NCBI RefSeq assembly: GCF_043195105.1
Contig: NZ_JBAFWO010000006.1
Length of the DNA: 64,000 bases
Direction: 5' to 3' (one strand)
DNA from: NCEH01 sp002257205
GTDB taxonomy: Bacteria; Pseudomonadota; Alphaproteobacteria; Rhizobiales; Xanthobacteraceae
This document shows, one piece after another, positions 31,723-40,721 of the stretch (its first letter is position 1; each line of letters starts with the position of its first letter). The translations under genes and the position numbers were made by a program. Under the pieces are notes generated by a model that did no database searches, had not been told where the DNA came from, and saw only the letters and a list, made by a program, of their open reading frames with translations.

Positions 31723-32838
31723 TCAGGCCTGCGGGAAGGGCCATGCGGGCGATGCTCCCACCTGTCCGCGATGGCGCAGCAGATGGTCCGCCAGCACGCA
31801 CGACATCATGGCTTCGCCGACCGGCACGGCGCGGATGCCGACGCACGGGTCGTGCCGGCCCTTGGTGACGAGGTCGGTCTCGGCGCCGAACTTATCCACG
31901 GTGCGGCGCGGGGTGAGGATGGAGGAGGTGGGCTTCACCGCGAACCGCGCGACGATGGGCGCGCCGGTGGAGATTCCGCCGAGGATGCCGCCGGCATGGT
32001 TCGACAGAAAGGCCGGGTGCCCCTCATTGCCGAGCCGCATCTCGTCGGCATTCTCTTCCCCGGTGAGGCGGGCGGCGTTGAAGCCCTCGCCGATCTCCAC
32101 GCCCTTGACCGCGTTAATGCCCATGAAGGCGGCGGCAAGATCGGCGTCGAGCTTGGCATAGAGCGGCGCGCCGAGGCCGCCCGGCACCCCTTCCGCCACC
32201 ACTTCCACCACCGCGCCGACGGACGAGCCGCGCTTGCGGATGGCGTCGAGATAGTCGGTCCACAGGGGCACGGTGCCGGCATCGGGGCAGAAGAAGGGAT
32301 TTTCATTCACCTGCACCCAGTCCCAGCGGGCGCGGTCGATCTCGATCTCGCCGATGCGCACGAGCGCGGCGCGCACATTCGTCTGCGGCAGCACCTTGGC
32401 GGCGAGCGCACCGGCCGCCACCCGCGTTGCGGTCTCGCGCGCCGAGGAACGGCCGCCGCCGCGATGGTCCCGAATCCCGTATTTGATGTCGTAGGTGAAA
32501 TCCGCATGGCCCGGCCGGTAGCTGCCGGCGATGTCGGAATAATCCTTCGAGCGCTGGTCCATATTCTCGATCAGCATGGCGACCGGCGTGCCGGTGGTGA
32601 CGAGCCCGCCCTCGGGATGGTCTAGCGTGCCGGAGATGATCCGCACCTGGTCCGGCTCACGCCGCTGGGTGGTGAAGCGCGACTGGCCGGGCCGCCGCCG
32701 ATCGAGCGCGGCCTGGATGTCCTCCAGCGCGAAGCGAAGACCCGGCGGGCAGCCGTCCACCACGCAGCCGATGGCGGCGCCGTGGCTCTCGCCGAAGGTC
32801 GTGACCCGGAACATATGGCCGAACGTATTGAAGGACAT
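31723..32838 (-). CDS. aroC: Chorismate synthase
   Basis: Final shikimate-pathway enzyme, making chorismate from EPSP with reduced FMN. The 371-residue protein begins MSFNTFGHMFRVTTFGESHG, contains the signature GIRDHRGGGRSSARETATRV and NHAGGILGGISTG, and has the normal length. ATG 32838 is set by homology; in-frame sequence upstream encodes Arg-rich non-homologous residues. It is divergent from the CNNM-type gene and followed 67 bp later by the ribB-type gene, a linkage seen in related genera; both pathways use flavin. Confidence 0.95.
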   Translation of the reverse strand: MSFNTFGHMFRVTTFGESHGAAIGCVVDGCPPGLRFALEDIQAALDRRRPGQSRFTTQRREPDQVRIISGTLDHPEGGLVTTGTPVAMLIENMDQRSKDYSDIAGSYRPGHADFTYDIKYGIRDHRGGGRSSARETATRVAAGALAAKVLPQTNVRAALVRIGEIEIDRARWDWVQVNENPFFCPDAGTVPLWTDYLDAIRKRGSSVGAVVEVVAEGVPGGLGAPLYAKLDADLAAAFMGINAVKGVEIGEGFNAARLTGEENADEMRLGNEGHPAFLSNHAGGILGGISTGAPIVARFAVKPTSSILTPRRTVDKFGAETDLVTKGRHDPCVGIRAVPVGEAMMSCVLADHLLRHRGQVGASPAWPFPQA

Positions 32839-33028
32839 GGCCTGCCTGTGTGATGTGCTGAGGTTGTCTAGGTCGGTCCAGGAAAAAGCACAATGTCTGC
32901 GGCGGGCCGGCCGGCTGCGTGCCCGCCGCGATAAAGCCGCGCGGCTTCGCGAAAATACCACACGGCCTCGCCCATTGCGGCGCGGCTGTGCTATGGAGAG
33001 GCGGACGGAAGGGTCCGATTTTCCCGCC

Positions 33029-34348
33029 ATGCCCATCATCGAAATTTTGATAGTCCTTTTCCTCGTTCTCCTGAACGCTGTTCTTGCTGCCGCGGAACTG
33101 TCCATCGTCTCGGCCCGCCCGGCCCGGCTGCGCCACAAGGCGGACAATGGCCACAAGGGCGCCAAGGCAGCGCTCGCCCTCGGGGCGGAGCCCGGCCGCT
33201 TCCTGTCCACGGTTCAGATCGGCATCACGCTGATCGGCATTCTGGCAGGTGCCTTCTCCGGCGCAAGCCTCGGCGCCTATCTCGGGCAGGTTCTGGAGGG
33301 CGCGGGCGTTGCCGTGCGGCTCGCCGAACCGATCGGCTATGCCGTGGCGGTCGCGGGCATCACCTATATCTCGCTCGTGGTGGGCGAGCTGATCCCCAAG
33401 CGGCTCGCGCTCCAGAATCCCGAGCGCCTCGCCTGCATCGTCGCGCCCATGATGGTCGGCCTCGCCAAGGTCGGCGCGCCGGTGGTGTGGGTGCTCGACG
33501 TCTCCACCCGCGGCGTGCTCCGGCTGCTCGGCAATTCGGGTGGCCAGGAAGGCGGCGTCACGGACGAGGAAATCCGCGCCATCATCAACGAGGCCGAGAC
33601 AGCCGGCGTGATCGAGCCCGCCGAGCGGCGCATGATCTCCGGCGTCATGCGCCTTGCGGACCGCCCCGTCACTGCGATCATGACGCCCCGGCCCGACGTG
33701 GAATGGGTGGATATTTCCGGCAGCGCGGAGGACGTGCGCGACATCATCCTGTCCACCCCGCACAGCCGCCTGCCGGCCTGCGACAAGTCTCCGGAGGAGA
33801 CGGTGGGCGTGATCCAGGCGAAGCGCCTGCTCGACGCCTATCTGAAGGGCGAAACGCCCGACCCGCGCACCTTCGTGCAGCCGGTCACCTTCCTGGTGGA
33901 GACCGTGGGCGCGCTGGAGGCCATGCGCACCTTGCGCGGTGCCGAGGTGCCCATGGGCATCGTGGTCGACGAATATGGCGACATGGTCGGCGTGGTGACG
34001 GGCTATGATCTGTTGGCGGCCATCACCGGGTCGATCTCCGACGACAACCAGCACGACGAACCCCATGTGGTGGAGCGCCAGGACGGCTCATTCCTGATTT
34101 CCGGCGATGCGCCCGTGGACGAGTTGCGCGAAGTGCTGCAGCTGAATTTCCCGGTCGACCGCGGCTTTCACACGGTGGCCGGTTTCGCGCTGTCGCAGAT
34201 CAAGGAATTGCCGCAGGTGGGCGCGGTGTTCGATTCGCTTGGCTGGCGCTTCGAGATCGTCGACATGGACGGGCGGCGGATCGACAAGCTGCTTGTCTCG
34301 CGTCCCCCGGTGCTGCACCGGCAGAAGACCGCCGGCGCAGCGCACTGA
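33029..34348 (+). CDS. CNNM/CorC-type membrane protein with CBS domains (hemolysin C family)
   Basis: A 439-residue inner-membrane protein. The DUF21/CNNM domain (about 1-190) has four hydrophobic segments and the motif LSTVQIGITLIGILAGAFSG and VGELIPKRLALQNPE. A CBS pair follows (about 205-330, MTPRPDVEWVDI and VVDEYGDMVGVVTGYDLL), then the CorC/HlyC C-terminal domain (about 350-430). Family members export magnesium or other divalent cations. ATG 33029 starts the first helix; an in-frame ATG at 32993 would add 12 residues. Confidence 0.88.
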   Translation: MPIIEILIVLFLVLLNAVLAAAELSIVSARPARLRHKADNGHKGAKAALALGAEPGRFLSTVQIGITLIGILAGAFSGASLGAYLGQVLEGAGVAVRLAEPIGYAVAVAGITYISLVVGELIPKRLALQNPERLACIVAPMMVGLAKVGAPVVWVLDVSTRGVLRLLGNSGGQEGGVTDEEIRAIINEAETAGVIEPAERRMISGVMRLADRPVTAIMTPRPDVEWVDISGSAEDVRDIILSTPHSRLPACDKSPEETVGVIQAKRLLDAYLKGETPDPRTFVQPVTFLVETVGALEAMRTLRGAEVPMGIVVDEYGDMVGVVTGYDLLAAITGSISDDNQHDEPHVVERQDGSFLISGDAPVDELREVLQLNFPVDRGFHTVAGFALSQIKELPQVGAVFDSLGWRFEIVDMDGRRIDKLLVSRPPVLHRQKTAGAAH

Positions 34349-34410
34349 TCCGCGCCGGTTGATCTGCGCCGGGCGGGGCCTCGTCGACCCGCCCGCTGTC
34401 CAACTCGGCG

Positions 34411-34995
34411 TTATTCGGCGACGCGGAAGGCGCCGCCCGCAAGCACATAGACCGCGCCCTGGCGCACGGGCAGGAGCGCCGCTTCTTCCTGCGGCATGCC
34501 CGCCTTCGTGTGAAGCAGGGCGCGAATGACGCCGCCGTGGGTCACCACGACCGCATCCTCATCCTTCAGGCGGTCCAGCGCGGTGCTGGCGCGCACGCAC
34601 AGCATTTCATAGCTTTCCCCCTCAGGCGGCACGAAGGTCCAGGGCGCCCGCTCCCGCGCGCGCACCGCAAGGCTGTCGCGCCGCTTCAGTTCGGGCCAGG
34701 TGCTGCCCTCCCAGCGCCCGAACGACAGTTCGGCGAGATGGGGATCCAGATGATAACCAGCGGCCGGCAGGTCGAGCGTGGTGCGCAGGATGCGCATGGT
34801 CTCCACCGCCCGCATCAGCGGGCTGGAAACGAAGGTCAGCGGCGTCACGTCGCCCGCCAGCTGATGCAATACCCGGCCGACCTGCGCAGACTGCGCCCGG
34901 CCGAGACTGTTTAGCGGAATATCGCGCCGCCCCTGAAGCCGGCCGGCGACATTCCAATCGGTTTCCCCGTGGCGGACCAGGAACAGGCGCGCCAT
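34411..34995 (-). CDS. Histidine phosphatase (phosphoglycerate mutase-like) family protein
   Basis: A 194-residue branch-1 histidine phosphatase. The phospho-accepting His is in FLVRHGETDWN, the second catalytic core His in VVTHGGVIRALL, with Arg in VSSPLMRAVETM and Glu in LAELSFGRWEGSTW. Related enzymes act as phosphatases on small molecules such as alpha-ribazole phosphate or phosphoglycerate; substrate here unknown. The two secreted-protein genes and fabI lie upstream in the same direction, with only one base to the preceding stop. Confidence 0.88.
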   Translation of the reverse strand: MARLFLVRHGETDWNVAGRLQGRRDIPLNSLGRAQSAQVGRVLHQLAGDVTPLTFVSSPLMRAVETMRILRTTLDLPAAGYHLDPHLAELSFGRWEGSTWPELKRRDSLAVRARERAPWTFVPPEGESYEMLCVRASTALDRLKDEDAVVVTHGGVIRALLHTKAGMPQEEAALLPVRQGAVYVLAGGAFRVAE

Positions 34996-34996
34996 C

Positions 34997-35404
34997 TCAC
35001 CGGCCCGGTAGGGTAAGAGTGTGAATGTACCATTGGCCGATCGGCGGATAGGTGACGCGGATCTGCGCGGTCCCCGTGCCGGTGCCGGTGACGATGGTCC
35101 CGGGAATGCGCTGGCCCTCGCACACCATGTAGCCGTAATCGGTTCCGGTCACGATGAACGTGCCCGGGCGGATCGACAGGCGAACGCCGGGCGATGCGCT
35201 GATCACCTCGATCGCCGGAGGGCCGATATTGAGGCAGGCCTGGTTGGCGGTGCCCGCCGCGAACAGGATTCCACCGCTGCCGCCGCCGGTGAAATAATTG
35301 GTGACATAGGCATCGGGATCATTGTCCGGGCCAGCCAGCGCGGGGGCGCTTGCCGCGGTGAGGGCGAGGCAAAGGGCTGCCGCCGCCCATCCAAATGCCT
35401 TCAT
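34997..35404 (-). CDS. Secreted protein of unknown function, tandem paralog 1
   Basis: A 135-residue protein: signal peptide about 1-25 (ASAPALA), then a beta-rich domain. It aligns along its length with the upstream neighbour (35489-36043): GGILFAAGTANQACLN, IEVISASPGVRLSIRPGTF, VTGTDYGYMVCEGQ and the ending RVTYPPIGQWY. Two cysteines at equivalent positions suggest a conserved disulfide. ATG 35404 has AAGGGGG just before it. Function unknown; periplasmic or surface location is likely. Confidence 0.7.
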   Translation of the reverse strand: MKAFGWAAAALCLALTAASAPALAGPDNDPDAYVTNYFTGGGSGGILFAAGTANQACLNIGPPAIEVISASPGVRLSIRPGTFIVTGTDYGYMVCEGQRIPGTIVTGTGTGTAQIRVTYPPIGQWYIHTLTLPGR

Positions 35405-35488
35405 CAGCCCCCTTTTCGCCCGCCCCTGCATCGCCCCCTCCTTCGTGCGCCGCCTCCGGCGCGCTTCCCCAGCCGGGACGCGCGCGGC

Positions 35489-36043
35489 TCAGCGGGCCGG
35501 GATCATGACCTGGTGATCGTACCACGCCCCGATCGGCGGATAGGTCACGCGCAGCACCACGGGACCACCAACGCGCGGCCCCTTGCCGGAGACGCGGACG
35601 ACATTGCCGACCATGGGCCGGCCGTAGCACAGCGTCGAGCCGGCATCGGTGCCGGTTATCGTGAAGGCACCGGGCGTGACCGAAATCCTGGCTCCCGCCG
35701 GGGCGCTGATCACCTGGATCTGCGGCCGGCCGGCGGGCTGGCAGAGGAGGTCCGCCGTGCCCGCGCCGAACAGGATGCCCGGAGCGGCGCCGATCACATA
35801 GGCCGGCGGGCTGCCCGCGGGCGCACCCTCGCTCGGCGGGTTGACGTAATCGGGGAAGATCGCCCCGCCGGGTCCGAACAGGCGGTCGCGCAGCGGATAG
35901 GCGTTAAAATCGGGTGGGGCGCCGCCAGAGCCCACCGGCACCTGAATCTGCATCTGGGTCTGCGCTCCGGCGGTTCCGCCGCCAGCGAGCAGGGCAAGGC
36001 CCAGGAAGAGTGCACGGGTGTGGATCTTGGCGGAGCGAATCAT
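35489..36043 (-). CDS. Secreted protein of unknown function, tandem paralog 2
   Basis: A 184-residue protein with signal peptide about 1-28 (GGGTAGAQ), a Pro/Gly-rich N-terminal extension absent from paralog 1, then the shared domain: GILFGAGTADLLCQPAG, IQVISAPAGARISVTPGAF, ITGTDAGSTLCYG and RVTYPPIGAWYDHQ. GAGGAG lies six bases before ATG 36043, which avoids overlap with the fabI stop at 36054. Both genes sit between fabI and the phosphatase gene and run in the same direction. Confidence 0.7.
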   Translation of the reverse strand: MIRSAKIHTRALFLGLALLAGGGTAGAQTQMQIQVPVGSGGAPPDFNAYPLRDRLFGPGGAIFPDYVNPPSEGAPAGSPPAYVIGAAPGILFGAGTADLLCQPAGRPQIQVISAPAGARISVTPGAFTITGTDAGSTLCYGRPMVGNVVRVSGKGPRVGGPVVLRVTYPPIGAWYDHQVMIPAR

Positions 36044-36053
36044 CAGCGTCTCC

Positions 36054-36881
36054 TCATTCCCGCACAAGCGCGAGGTCCGGCGCGTCGGGATGCTTCATGC
36101 CAACGATATGATAACCGGCGTCCACATGATGTATCTCGCCGGTGACACCGCGCGACAGATCGGAGATGAGATATACGCCGGCATCGCCCACCTCGTCCGT
36201 GGTGACGGTGCGGCGCAGCGGCGAATTCAGCTCGTTCCATTTGAGGATGTAACGGAAATCGCCGATTCCCGAGGCCGCCAGGGTCTTGATGGGGCCGGCG
36301 GAAATGGCGTTCACACGGATGTTCTTTGGCCCAAGGTCAGCGGCGAGATAGCGCACCGAGGCTTCGAGCGCGGCCTTGGCGACGCCCATAACATTGTAGT
36401 GCGGCATCCATTTTTCCGCACCGTAATAGGTCAGCGTCACCAACGAGCCGCCGTTCGTCATCAGCTTCTCGGCCCGCTGGGCGATGGCGGTGAACGAATA
36501 GCAGGAGATGAACATGGTCTTGGCGAAATTGTCCGCCGTCGTGTCCACGTAGCGGCCGTCCAGCTCGTCCTTGTTGGAAAAGGCGATGCAATGGACCAGG
36601 AAGTCGATGCTGCCGAACAGCTTTTGCGTTTCGGCGAAGACCGCGTCGAGGGTGGCGGGCTCGGTGACGTCGCAATGACCGACCAGATGGGCACCCAGTT
36701 CCGCCGCCAGCGGCTCCACGCGCTTCTTCAGCGCCTCGCCCTGGTAGGTGAGGGCGATCTCGGCGCCGTGGGCGCGGGCGGACTTGGCGATGCCGTAGGC
36801 GATCGACCGATTGTTAGCGACGCCGAGAATCAGCCCGCGCTTGCCTTTCATGAGACCGCTCGCGTTGCTGTCGCTCGACAT
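36054..36881 (-). CDS. fabI: Enoyl-[acyl-carrier-protein] reductase (NADH), FabI
   Basis: Last reductive step of each type II fatty-acid elongation round. The 275-residue SDR-fold protein has the FabI nucleotide loop GLILGVANNRSIAYGIAKSA, VHCIAFSNKDELDGRYVDTT, and the catalytic Tyr/Lys in HYNVMGVAKAALEASVRYLA, then AGPIKTLAASGI. The start at 36881 (MSSDSNASG) is set by homology and by leaving the tRNA gene free; the frame is open further upstream across the tRNA, which is an artefact. It probably heads the minus-strand series down to the phosphatase. Confidence 0.94.
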   Translation of the reverse strand: MSSDSNASGLMKGKRGLILGVANNRSIAYGIAKSARAHGAEIALTYQGEALKKRVEPLAAELGAHLVGHCDVTEPATLDAVFAETQKLFGSIDFLVHCIAFSNKDELDGRYVDTTADNFAKTMFISCYSFTAIAQRAEKLMTNGGSLVTLTYYGAEKWMPHYNVMGVAKAALEASVRYLAADLGPKNIRVNAISAGPIKTLAASGIGDFRYILKWNELNSPLRRTVTTDEVGDAGVYLISDLSRGVTGEIHHVDAGYHIVGMKHPDAPDLALVRE

Positions 36882-36985
36882 TCCACCACTCCTCACTCGT
36901 TGTCCTGTAACAGGCGGCCTCCTATGGCACGCGGGCGATGGGGGTTCAAGCGAAGGCGAAACGACGAGCTTCCGCGAGAACGCGC

Positions 36986-37013
36986 TTGCCTCCCTGCCAA
37001 AACGCATGCTAGA
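36986..37013 (+). promoter_or_regulatory. Probable sigma-70-type promoter of tRNA-Pro
   Basis: TTGCCT (36986-36991) and GCTAGA (37008-37013) are separated by 16 bases and lie about 16 bases upstream of the tRNA gene. The -10 match is imperfect, so the call rests mainly on position. Confidence 0.4.
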
Positions 37014-37028
37014 GGCAGCGCCCTGGTT

Positions 37029-37105
37029 CGGAGTGTAGCGCAGTCCGGTAGCGCACCACGTTCGGGACGTGGGGGTCGCAGGTTCAAATCCTGCCACTCC
37101 GACCA
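37029..37105 (+). tRNA. tRNA-Pro (anticodon CGG)
   Basis: The 77-base sequence folds as a complete cloverleaf: acceptor stem CGGAGTG/CACTCCG, discriminator A and encoded CCA, D arm with GTCCGGTAGC, anticodon stem CCACG/CGTGG with loop TTCGGGA (anticodon CGG, reading CCG), and T arm GCAGG-TTCAAAT-CCTGC. It stands alone upstream of and divergent from fabI. Confidence 0.96.
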
Positions 37106-37343
37106 AGGATTTTGAACGGTTTCCCGCCCGTTCGCTTCAATGATAAATCCACGTCCCAGTTTTCCCCGCAAAGCCGCGGGGCAACATAATCCTTATCCCA
37201 TAAGCGCTTTGCCGCCCTTTCCCGGGAACGAGGCGAGCGCCGCGCGAATCGCCGACGGTAGGGCCGGGCGGGTTGCATGATTCGCGTCGCGCAGGGCAGG
37301 TGATCGCCCGCGTGAGGGCACGAATCGGCGGGCTGAAAAAGAA

Positions 37344-37374
37344 AAACCCCGCGCCGGATGACCGGGCGGGGTTT
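37344..37374 (-). terminator. Intrinsic terminator of the 37401-37919 gene
   Basis: On the minus strand AAACCCCGC pairs with GCGGGGTTT, with an inner CCGG stem, and is followed by TTTTTCTTTTTC. It lies 27 bases after the stop of the secreted-protein gene. The rest of the gap back to the tRNA (37106-37343) shows no gene. Confidence 0.85.
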
Positions 37375-37400
37375 GCAATTTTCAAAAAAGGCGCTGGAGC

Positions 37401-37919
37401 CTACCAGCGGCAGTGCAGGCCGCCATACGGGCCGCGATAGCAGCCGCCGCGGCCGGCGACCCACCAATCGATGAACAGGCTGGCGGATTCGCCGGATTTG
37501 GGCGCGGTGTCGCTCAGTACCTTGATCGTGTAGGTGAGGGTGTCCCCGGTCAGTTCCGGATCGGTCAGCTCGACCACCGAAACATCGCTCTTGCCGTCCA
37601 CGGTCACCGAAACGGTGGCATTGGGCGGGTCCTTCTGGAAGCTGTCCTTGCCGACAGTCCAGAATTTCACGAAATCGGCGGTCGCGGTGTCCCCGGTCAT
37701 GCGCTCGGGGCGGTCGGCGAACATCACGGTCTGGGGCGCGACGCCTTTCAGCGTCATCTTGTTGCCGCTGATTGTGACGGAATCGGCCACCTGGACGAAC
37801 AGCCAGTTCGCGGGCGGCATCGGCTGCGAATTCGCCGGCAGGCTCTTGGCGTCCTGGGCCAGGGCCGGCGACAAGGCGCAGGTCAGGCTGAGTAGGAGGG
37901 CACCCCAAATCGATTTCAT
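37401..37919 (-). CDS. Secreted protein of unknown function
   Basis: A 172-residue exported protein. The signal peptide is about 1-21 (ALSPALA). The mature domain contains LFVQVADSVTISGNKMTLKG, MFADRPERMTGD, FVKFWTVGKDSFQKDPPNA and TYTIKVLSDTAPKSGES, a pattern recurring in an uncharacterised bacterial family. The C-terminus is Gly/aromatic-rich (GGCYRGPYGGLHCRW) with two cysteines. It is a single gene with its own terminator. Function unknown. Confidence 0.75.
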   Translation of the reverse strand: MKSIWGALLLSLTCALSPALAQDAKSLPANSQPMPPANWLFVQVADSVTISGNKMTLKGVAPQTVMFADRPERMTGDTATADFVKFWTVGKDSFQKDPPNATVSVTVDGKSDVSVVELTDPELTGDTLTYTIKVLSDTAPKSGESASLFIDWWVAGRGGCYRGPYGGLHCRW

Positions 37920-38057
37920 CGCGCTTCCCCTGGTTTAACCTGTCGAATTCAAGTTATTGTGACGTTCTAGCATGAACCTGTGACAGTCCCGCGCAAGACG
38001 CGATGCGTCCGCGGCGCCCGCGTTACCGTAGCGCGCCGCGTTTCGATGTAGGGTTGG

Positions 38058-39215
38058 TCAGCTTTCCTTGCGTAAGAACAGTGCCGCAAGGGTAAACAGG
38101 CCGCAAGCGAAGGCGGCGAACAGCGCCAGTCCGTGCAAGGTGATCTGCATGGCGAAGCCGGCCGCCAGCGGGCCGATCAGCGCCCCGCCGCCCCAGGTGA
38201 GCCCCATCACCGCATAGATGCCCACCAGCGCGCTGCCCTGGAACCGGCTGCCCACGACGGTGAGCATGATGGTGTAGATGCCGACGAAGGCGCCGCCCCA
38301 GACAAACAGCAGGGCATAGGTCGCCAGCGGGCTTTGCAGCGCCAGGGGCCACAGGAGCGCGCCGCCGGTCGCCGTCGCCGCCAGCGCGATCACCAGATGC
38401 CGCCGGTTCATCTTGTCGCCCAGCCAGCCGATGGGCAGCTGGAGCACGATCGCGCCCAGCATCATGCAGGACATGAGCCGCGCCGCCTCCTGCTCGGCCC
38501 AGCCGAGATTGATGGCATAGAGCGCCAGGAAGGAGAGCCCGGCCGCCTCGATGGCGGCATTCAGCACGGTCGCCGACATGGCGAGCGGGGCAAGGCGAAG
38601 ATAATGCATGGGGTCGGAATGGCTCGGCGCCTCGAACACCGGCGCCTCGACCTTGGGGGAGGCGACGAACAAGGCGGCCGCCACAGCCATGCCGGCCCCC
38701 ACCGCATAGGGCAAGATCCCCTGTGCGCCCACCAGGGACAGGATCAGCGGTCCGAGCGCGAAGCCGATGGACAGGGCGGCGGTATAGGCCGCCATGGCGC
38801 GGGCACGGGTCTGCTCGGTGGAGAGGCTGTTGATCCAGGTCTCCGACAGCACGAACAGGGATTCGGAGGCCGCGCCCAGGACGAAGCGCAGCGGAAACCA
38901 GAGCCAGATTGCTGGTGTGAGGGGGAATGCCATCAGCGTCAGCGCCGCGAGCCCCAGGGCGGTCAGGATGAGGCGGCGTGGACCCACGCTCGCCACGAGC
39001 CGCGGAAGGACGAGGGCGGTGGCCAGGACGCCAACCGCGTGCATGGCCGCATTGGCGCCGATCACGGCATCGCTAATGCCCCGCCCGGCCAGGTCGAGCG
39101 CGATCAGCGCCGCACTCAGGCTGTAGGTGAGGCCGAACATCATGGCGGTGAGAATCACCGCGCCGCGCGACAGCAGGTGCGCGGGCGCAGGTGCGCTGGC
39201 CTCTTGGGATGTCAT
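38058..39215 (-). CDS. Major facilitator superfamily transporter
   Basis: A 385-residue inner-membrane permease with about 12 hydrophobic helices. The loop GWLGDKMNRRHLV between helices 6-8 is the MFS signature equivalent, and LGAASESLFVLSETWINSLS resembles the YcaD/sugar-transport-like MFS subgroup. The substrate cannot be deduced. ATG 39215 overlaps the stop of the upstream HdeD-like gene by four bases (ATGA), so the two proteins are translationally coupled. Confidence 0.85.
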   Translation of the reverse strand: MTSQEASAPAPAHLLSRGAVILTAMMFGLTYSLSAALIALDLAGRGISDAVIGANAAMHAVGVLATALVLPRLVASVGPRRLILTALGLAALTLMAFPLTPAIWLWFPLRFVLGAASESLFVLSETWINSLSTEQTRARAMAAYTAALSIGFALGPLILSLVGAQGILPYAVGAGMAVAAALFVASPKVEAPVFEAPSHSDPMHYLRLAPLAMSATVLNAAIEAAGLSFLALYAINLGWAEQEAARLMSCMMLGAIVLQLPIGWLGDKMNRRHLVIALAATATGGALLWPLALQSPLATYALLFVWGGAFVGIYTIMLTVVGSRFQGSALVGIYAVMGLTWGGGALIGPLAAGFAMQITLHGLALFAAFACGLFTLAALFLRKES

Positions 39216-40534
39216 GCGGCAGGGGCTTTCGATCTGGGAAGAAGGATGGCGAGCGCGCCCTTCAGCCGCTCGAACCAGGTTATGCGCGTCGGTTCCACGA
39301 GGCGATGGAGGGCGCGCGCGTAATCCAGCACCAGGCCGGGGGTCCAGGTCATGGCCTCGGCATGGGCGCGGATGGCGGCCGCGACCCAGAGGTCGGGATT
39401 GCACATGAGGCGCAGCAGCCGCAGCCAGGGATAGGGCGAGGCCAAAGTGCCCTCCAGCGCCGCATCGAGCGCCGATGCGACCGCGACCGAGCAATTGCGG
39501 TTGGTGAGATTGTACGTGTTCTCCTGGCGATAGCCGATCCAGAAGGCGCGCAGGCGGCGGGCGTTGAAATTGCGGAACGCCACCTCGGCGTCCGCGTCGC
39601 ACCAACCGGTCCGCTCCACCTCGTAGGAAGGCTGGAAGCGCCCGGGGATATCGTTGTCGACGGTCGCGCGCAGCGCATTCATGAACGCACCGGCGCTCTG
39701 CTCGATCTCCTGTGCGGGATAATGGCTGATATAGACGTCCGGCGGCAGGTCCAGCGCGGCATGGCCGGTGGATATGGTGCCCTTGCGATCAAGCGCGGCA
39801 ATATAGCGGTCCATGACGACGCGCCGGTTGGCGACATCCGCCGAGCCGACCGGCGTCCACACCCGCACCACCATGGCTTCGGAGGATTTCGGACGCGGAT
39901 CGTCTCCGAGCAGCACTGGGGCATGGTCATACCAGGCGCGTGCGCCGAACATGGGCAAGGTGAGGATCGCCGCCTCCGGCTCCAGCGATTTGATCATCAG
40001 GCTCATGCGGATCAACACCCAGCCGGAGAACAGCAGCAGCAGGCCGACGCAGAAATGGATGTTCTTTGCCCGTGGGATCGGCCAGTCGGCGGCGATCACC
40101 AGCGCGAGCAACAGCTCGAAGATGCCCCATGCCACCACTAGCCGCCAATTGCGGAAGCGCACGATGCTTGCGGTGCCGATCCGCGTGGCTCCGTCGACGG
40201 CGAAAGCGGCGCTGAACAGGATCGTGACGATGTAGGTGTTGGCGTCGGGATATCGGATGATCAGGCAGCCAATCACGATCAGCCCGGCCGCCTTGAGCGT
40301 GGAGATGGTGCGGCTGACGCCGACCTGTCCCGCAAGCGCGGTGAGGATTGCAAATAGTCCTTCCAGAAGGAAAACGAAGCCGAGCACCCCATTCGGCAGC
40401 AGGGTTTGTCCGTCCTGAGCATCCAGGATCAAGAACCCGCCGGCGGCCGCGAGCAAGGCACCGAGCCCCGCCATCACGAACCAGCGTTGACGTACCGATT
40501 CCGAACCGATGAGAAGAAACGCGATCTGCCCCAT
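39212..40534 (-). CDS. HdeD-like (DUF308) membrane protein fused to a probable thiol-peptidase-like domain
   Basis: A 440-residue protein. Residues 1-190 contain six hydrophobic helices of the HdeD/DUF308 type linked to acid resistance. Residues 215-390 form a soluble domain with STGHAALDLPPDVYISHYP (candidate catalytic His) and TYNLTNRNCSVAVASALDAA (candidate Cys), reminiscent of permuted papain-like peptidases such as PPPDE/NlpC-type folds. The peptidase assignment is inference from these two motifs. ATG 40534 begins the first domain; ribosome binding is weak. It is coupled to the downstream MFS gene. Confidence 0.7.
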   Translation of the reverse strand: MGQIAFLLIGSESVRQRWFVMAGLGALLAAAGGFLILDAQDGQTLLPNGVLGFVFLLEGLFAILTALAGQVGVSRTISTLKAAGLIVIGCLIIRYPDANTYIVTILFSAAFAVDGATRIGTASIVRFRNWRLVVAWGIFELLLALVIAADWPIPRAKNIHFCVGLLLLFSGWVLIRMSLMIKSLEPEAAILTLPMFGARAWYDHAPVLLGDDPRPKSSEAMVVRVWTPVGSADVANRRVVMDRYIAALDRKGTISTGHAALDLPPDVYISHYPAQEIEQSAGAFMNALRATVDNDIPGRFQPSYEVERTGWCDADAEVAFRNFNARRLRAFWIGYRQENTYNLTNRNCSVAVASALDAALEGTLASPYPWLRLLRLMCNPDLWVAAAIRAHAEAMTWTPGLVLDYARALHRLVEPTRITWFERLKGALAILLPRSKAPAA

Positions 40535-40721
40535 GCGTGACCCGTCGCCTCTGGGCTGAAGTCCTTCAGCGTGCATTTGCACGTGAGATATTTAGGTAGC
40601 TGGCGACGCTTCGGGCGTCCAGTGGCGCCGATTGCGGTAGGCACTTGAGCGGGAATTGGGAACACGGCCAGGGTTCCGCCGTTGACCTCCCAGCCATGAC
40701 ACGAACGCAGCGGAGGCCAAA

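Noticed and set aside
36882..37106. N-terminal extension of fabI across the tRNA
   Set aside because: The frame is open by chance through tRNA-Pro; FabI homology begins after 36881.
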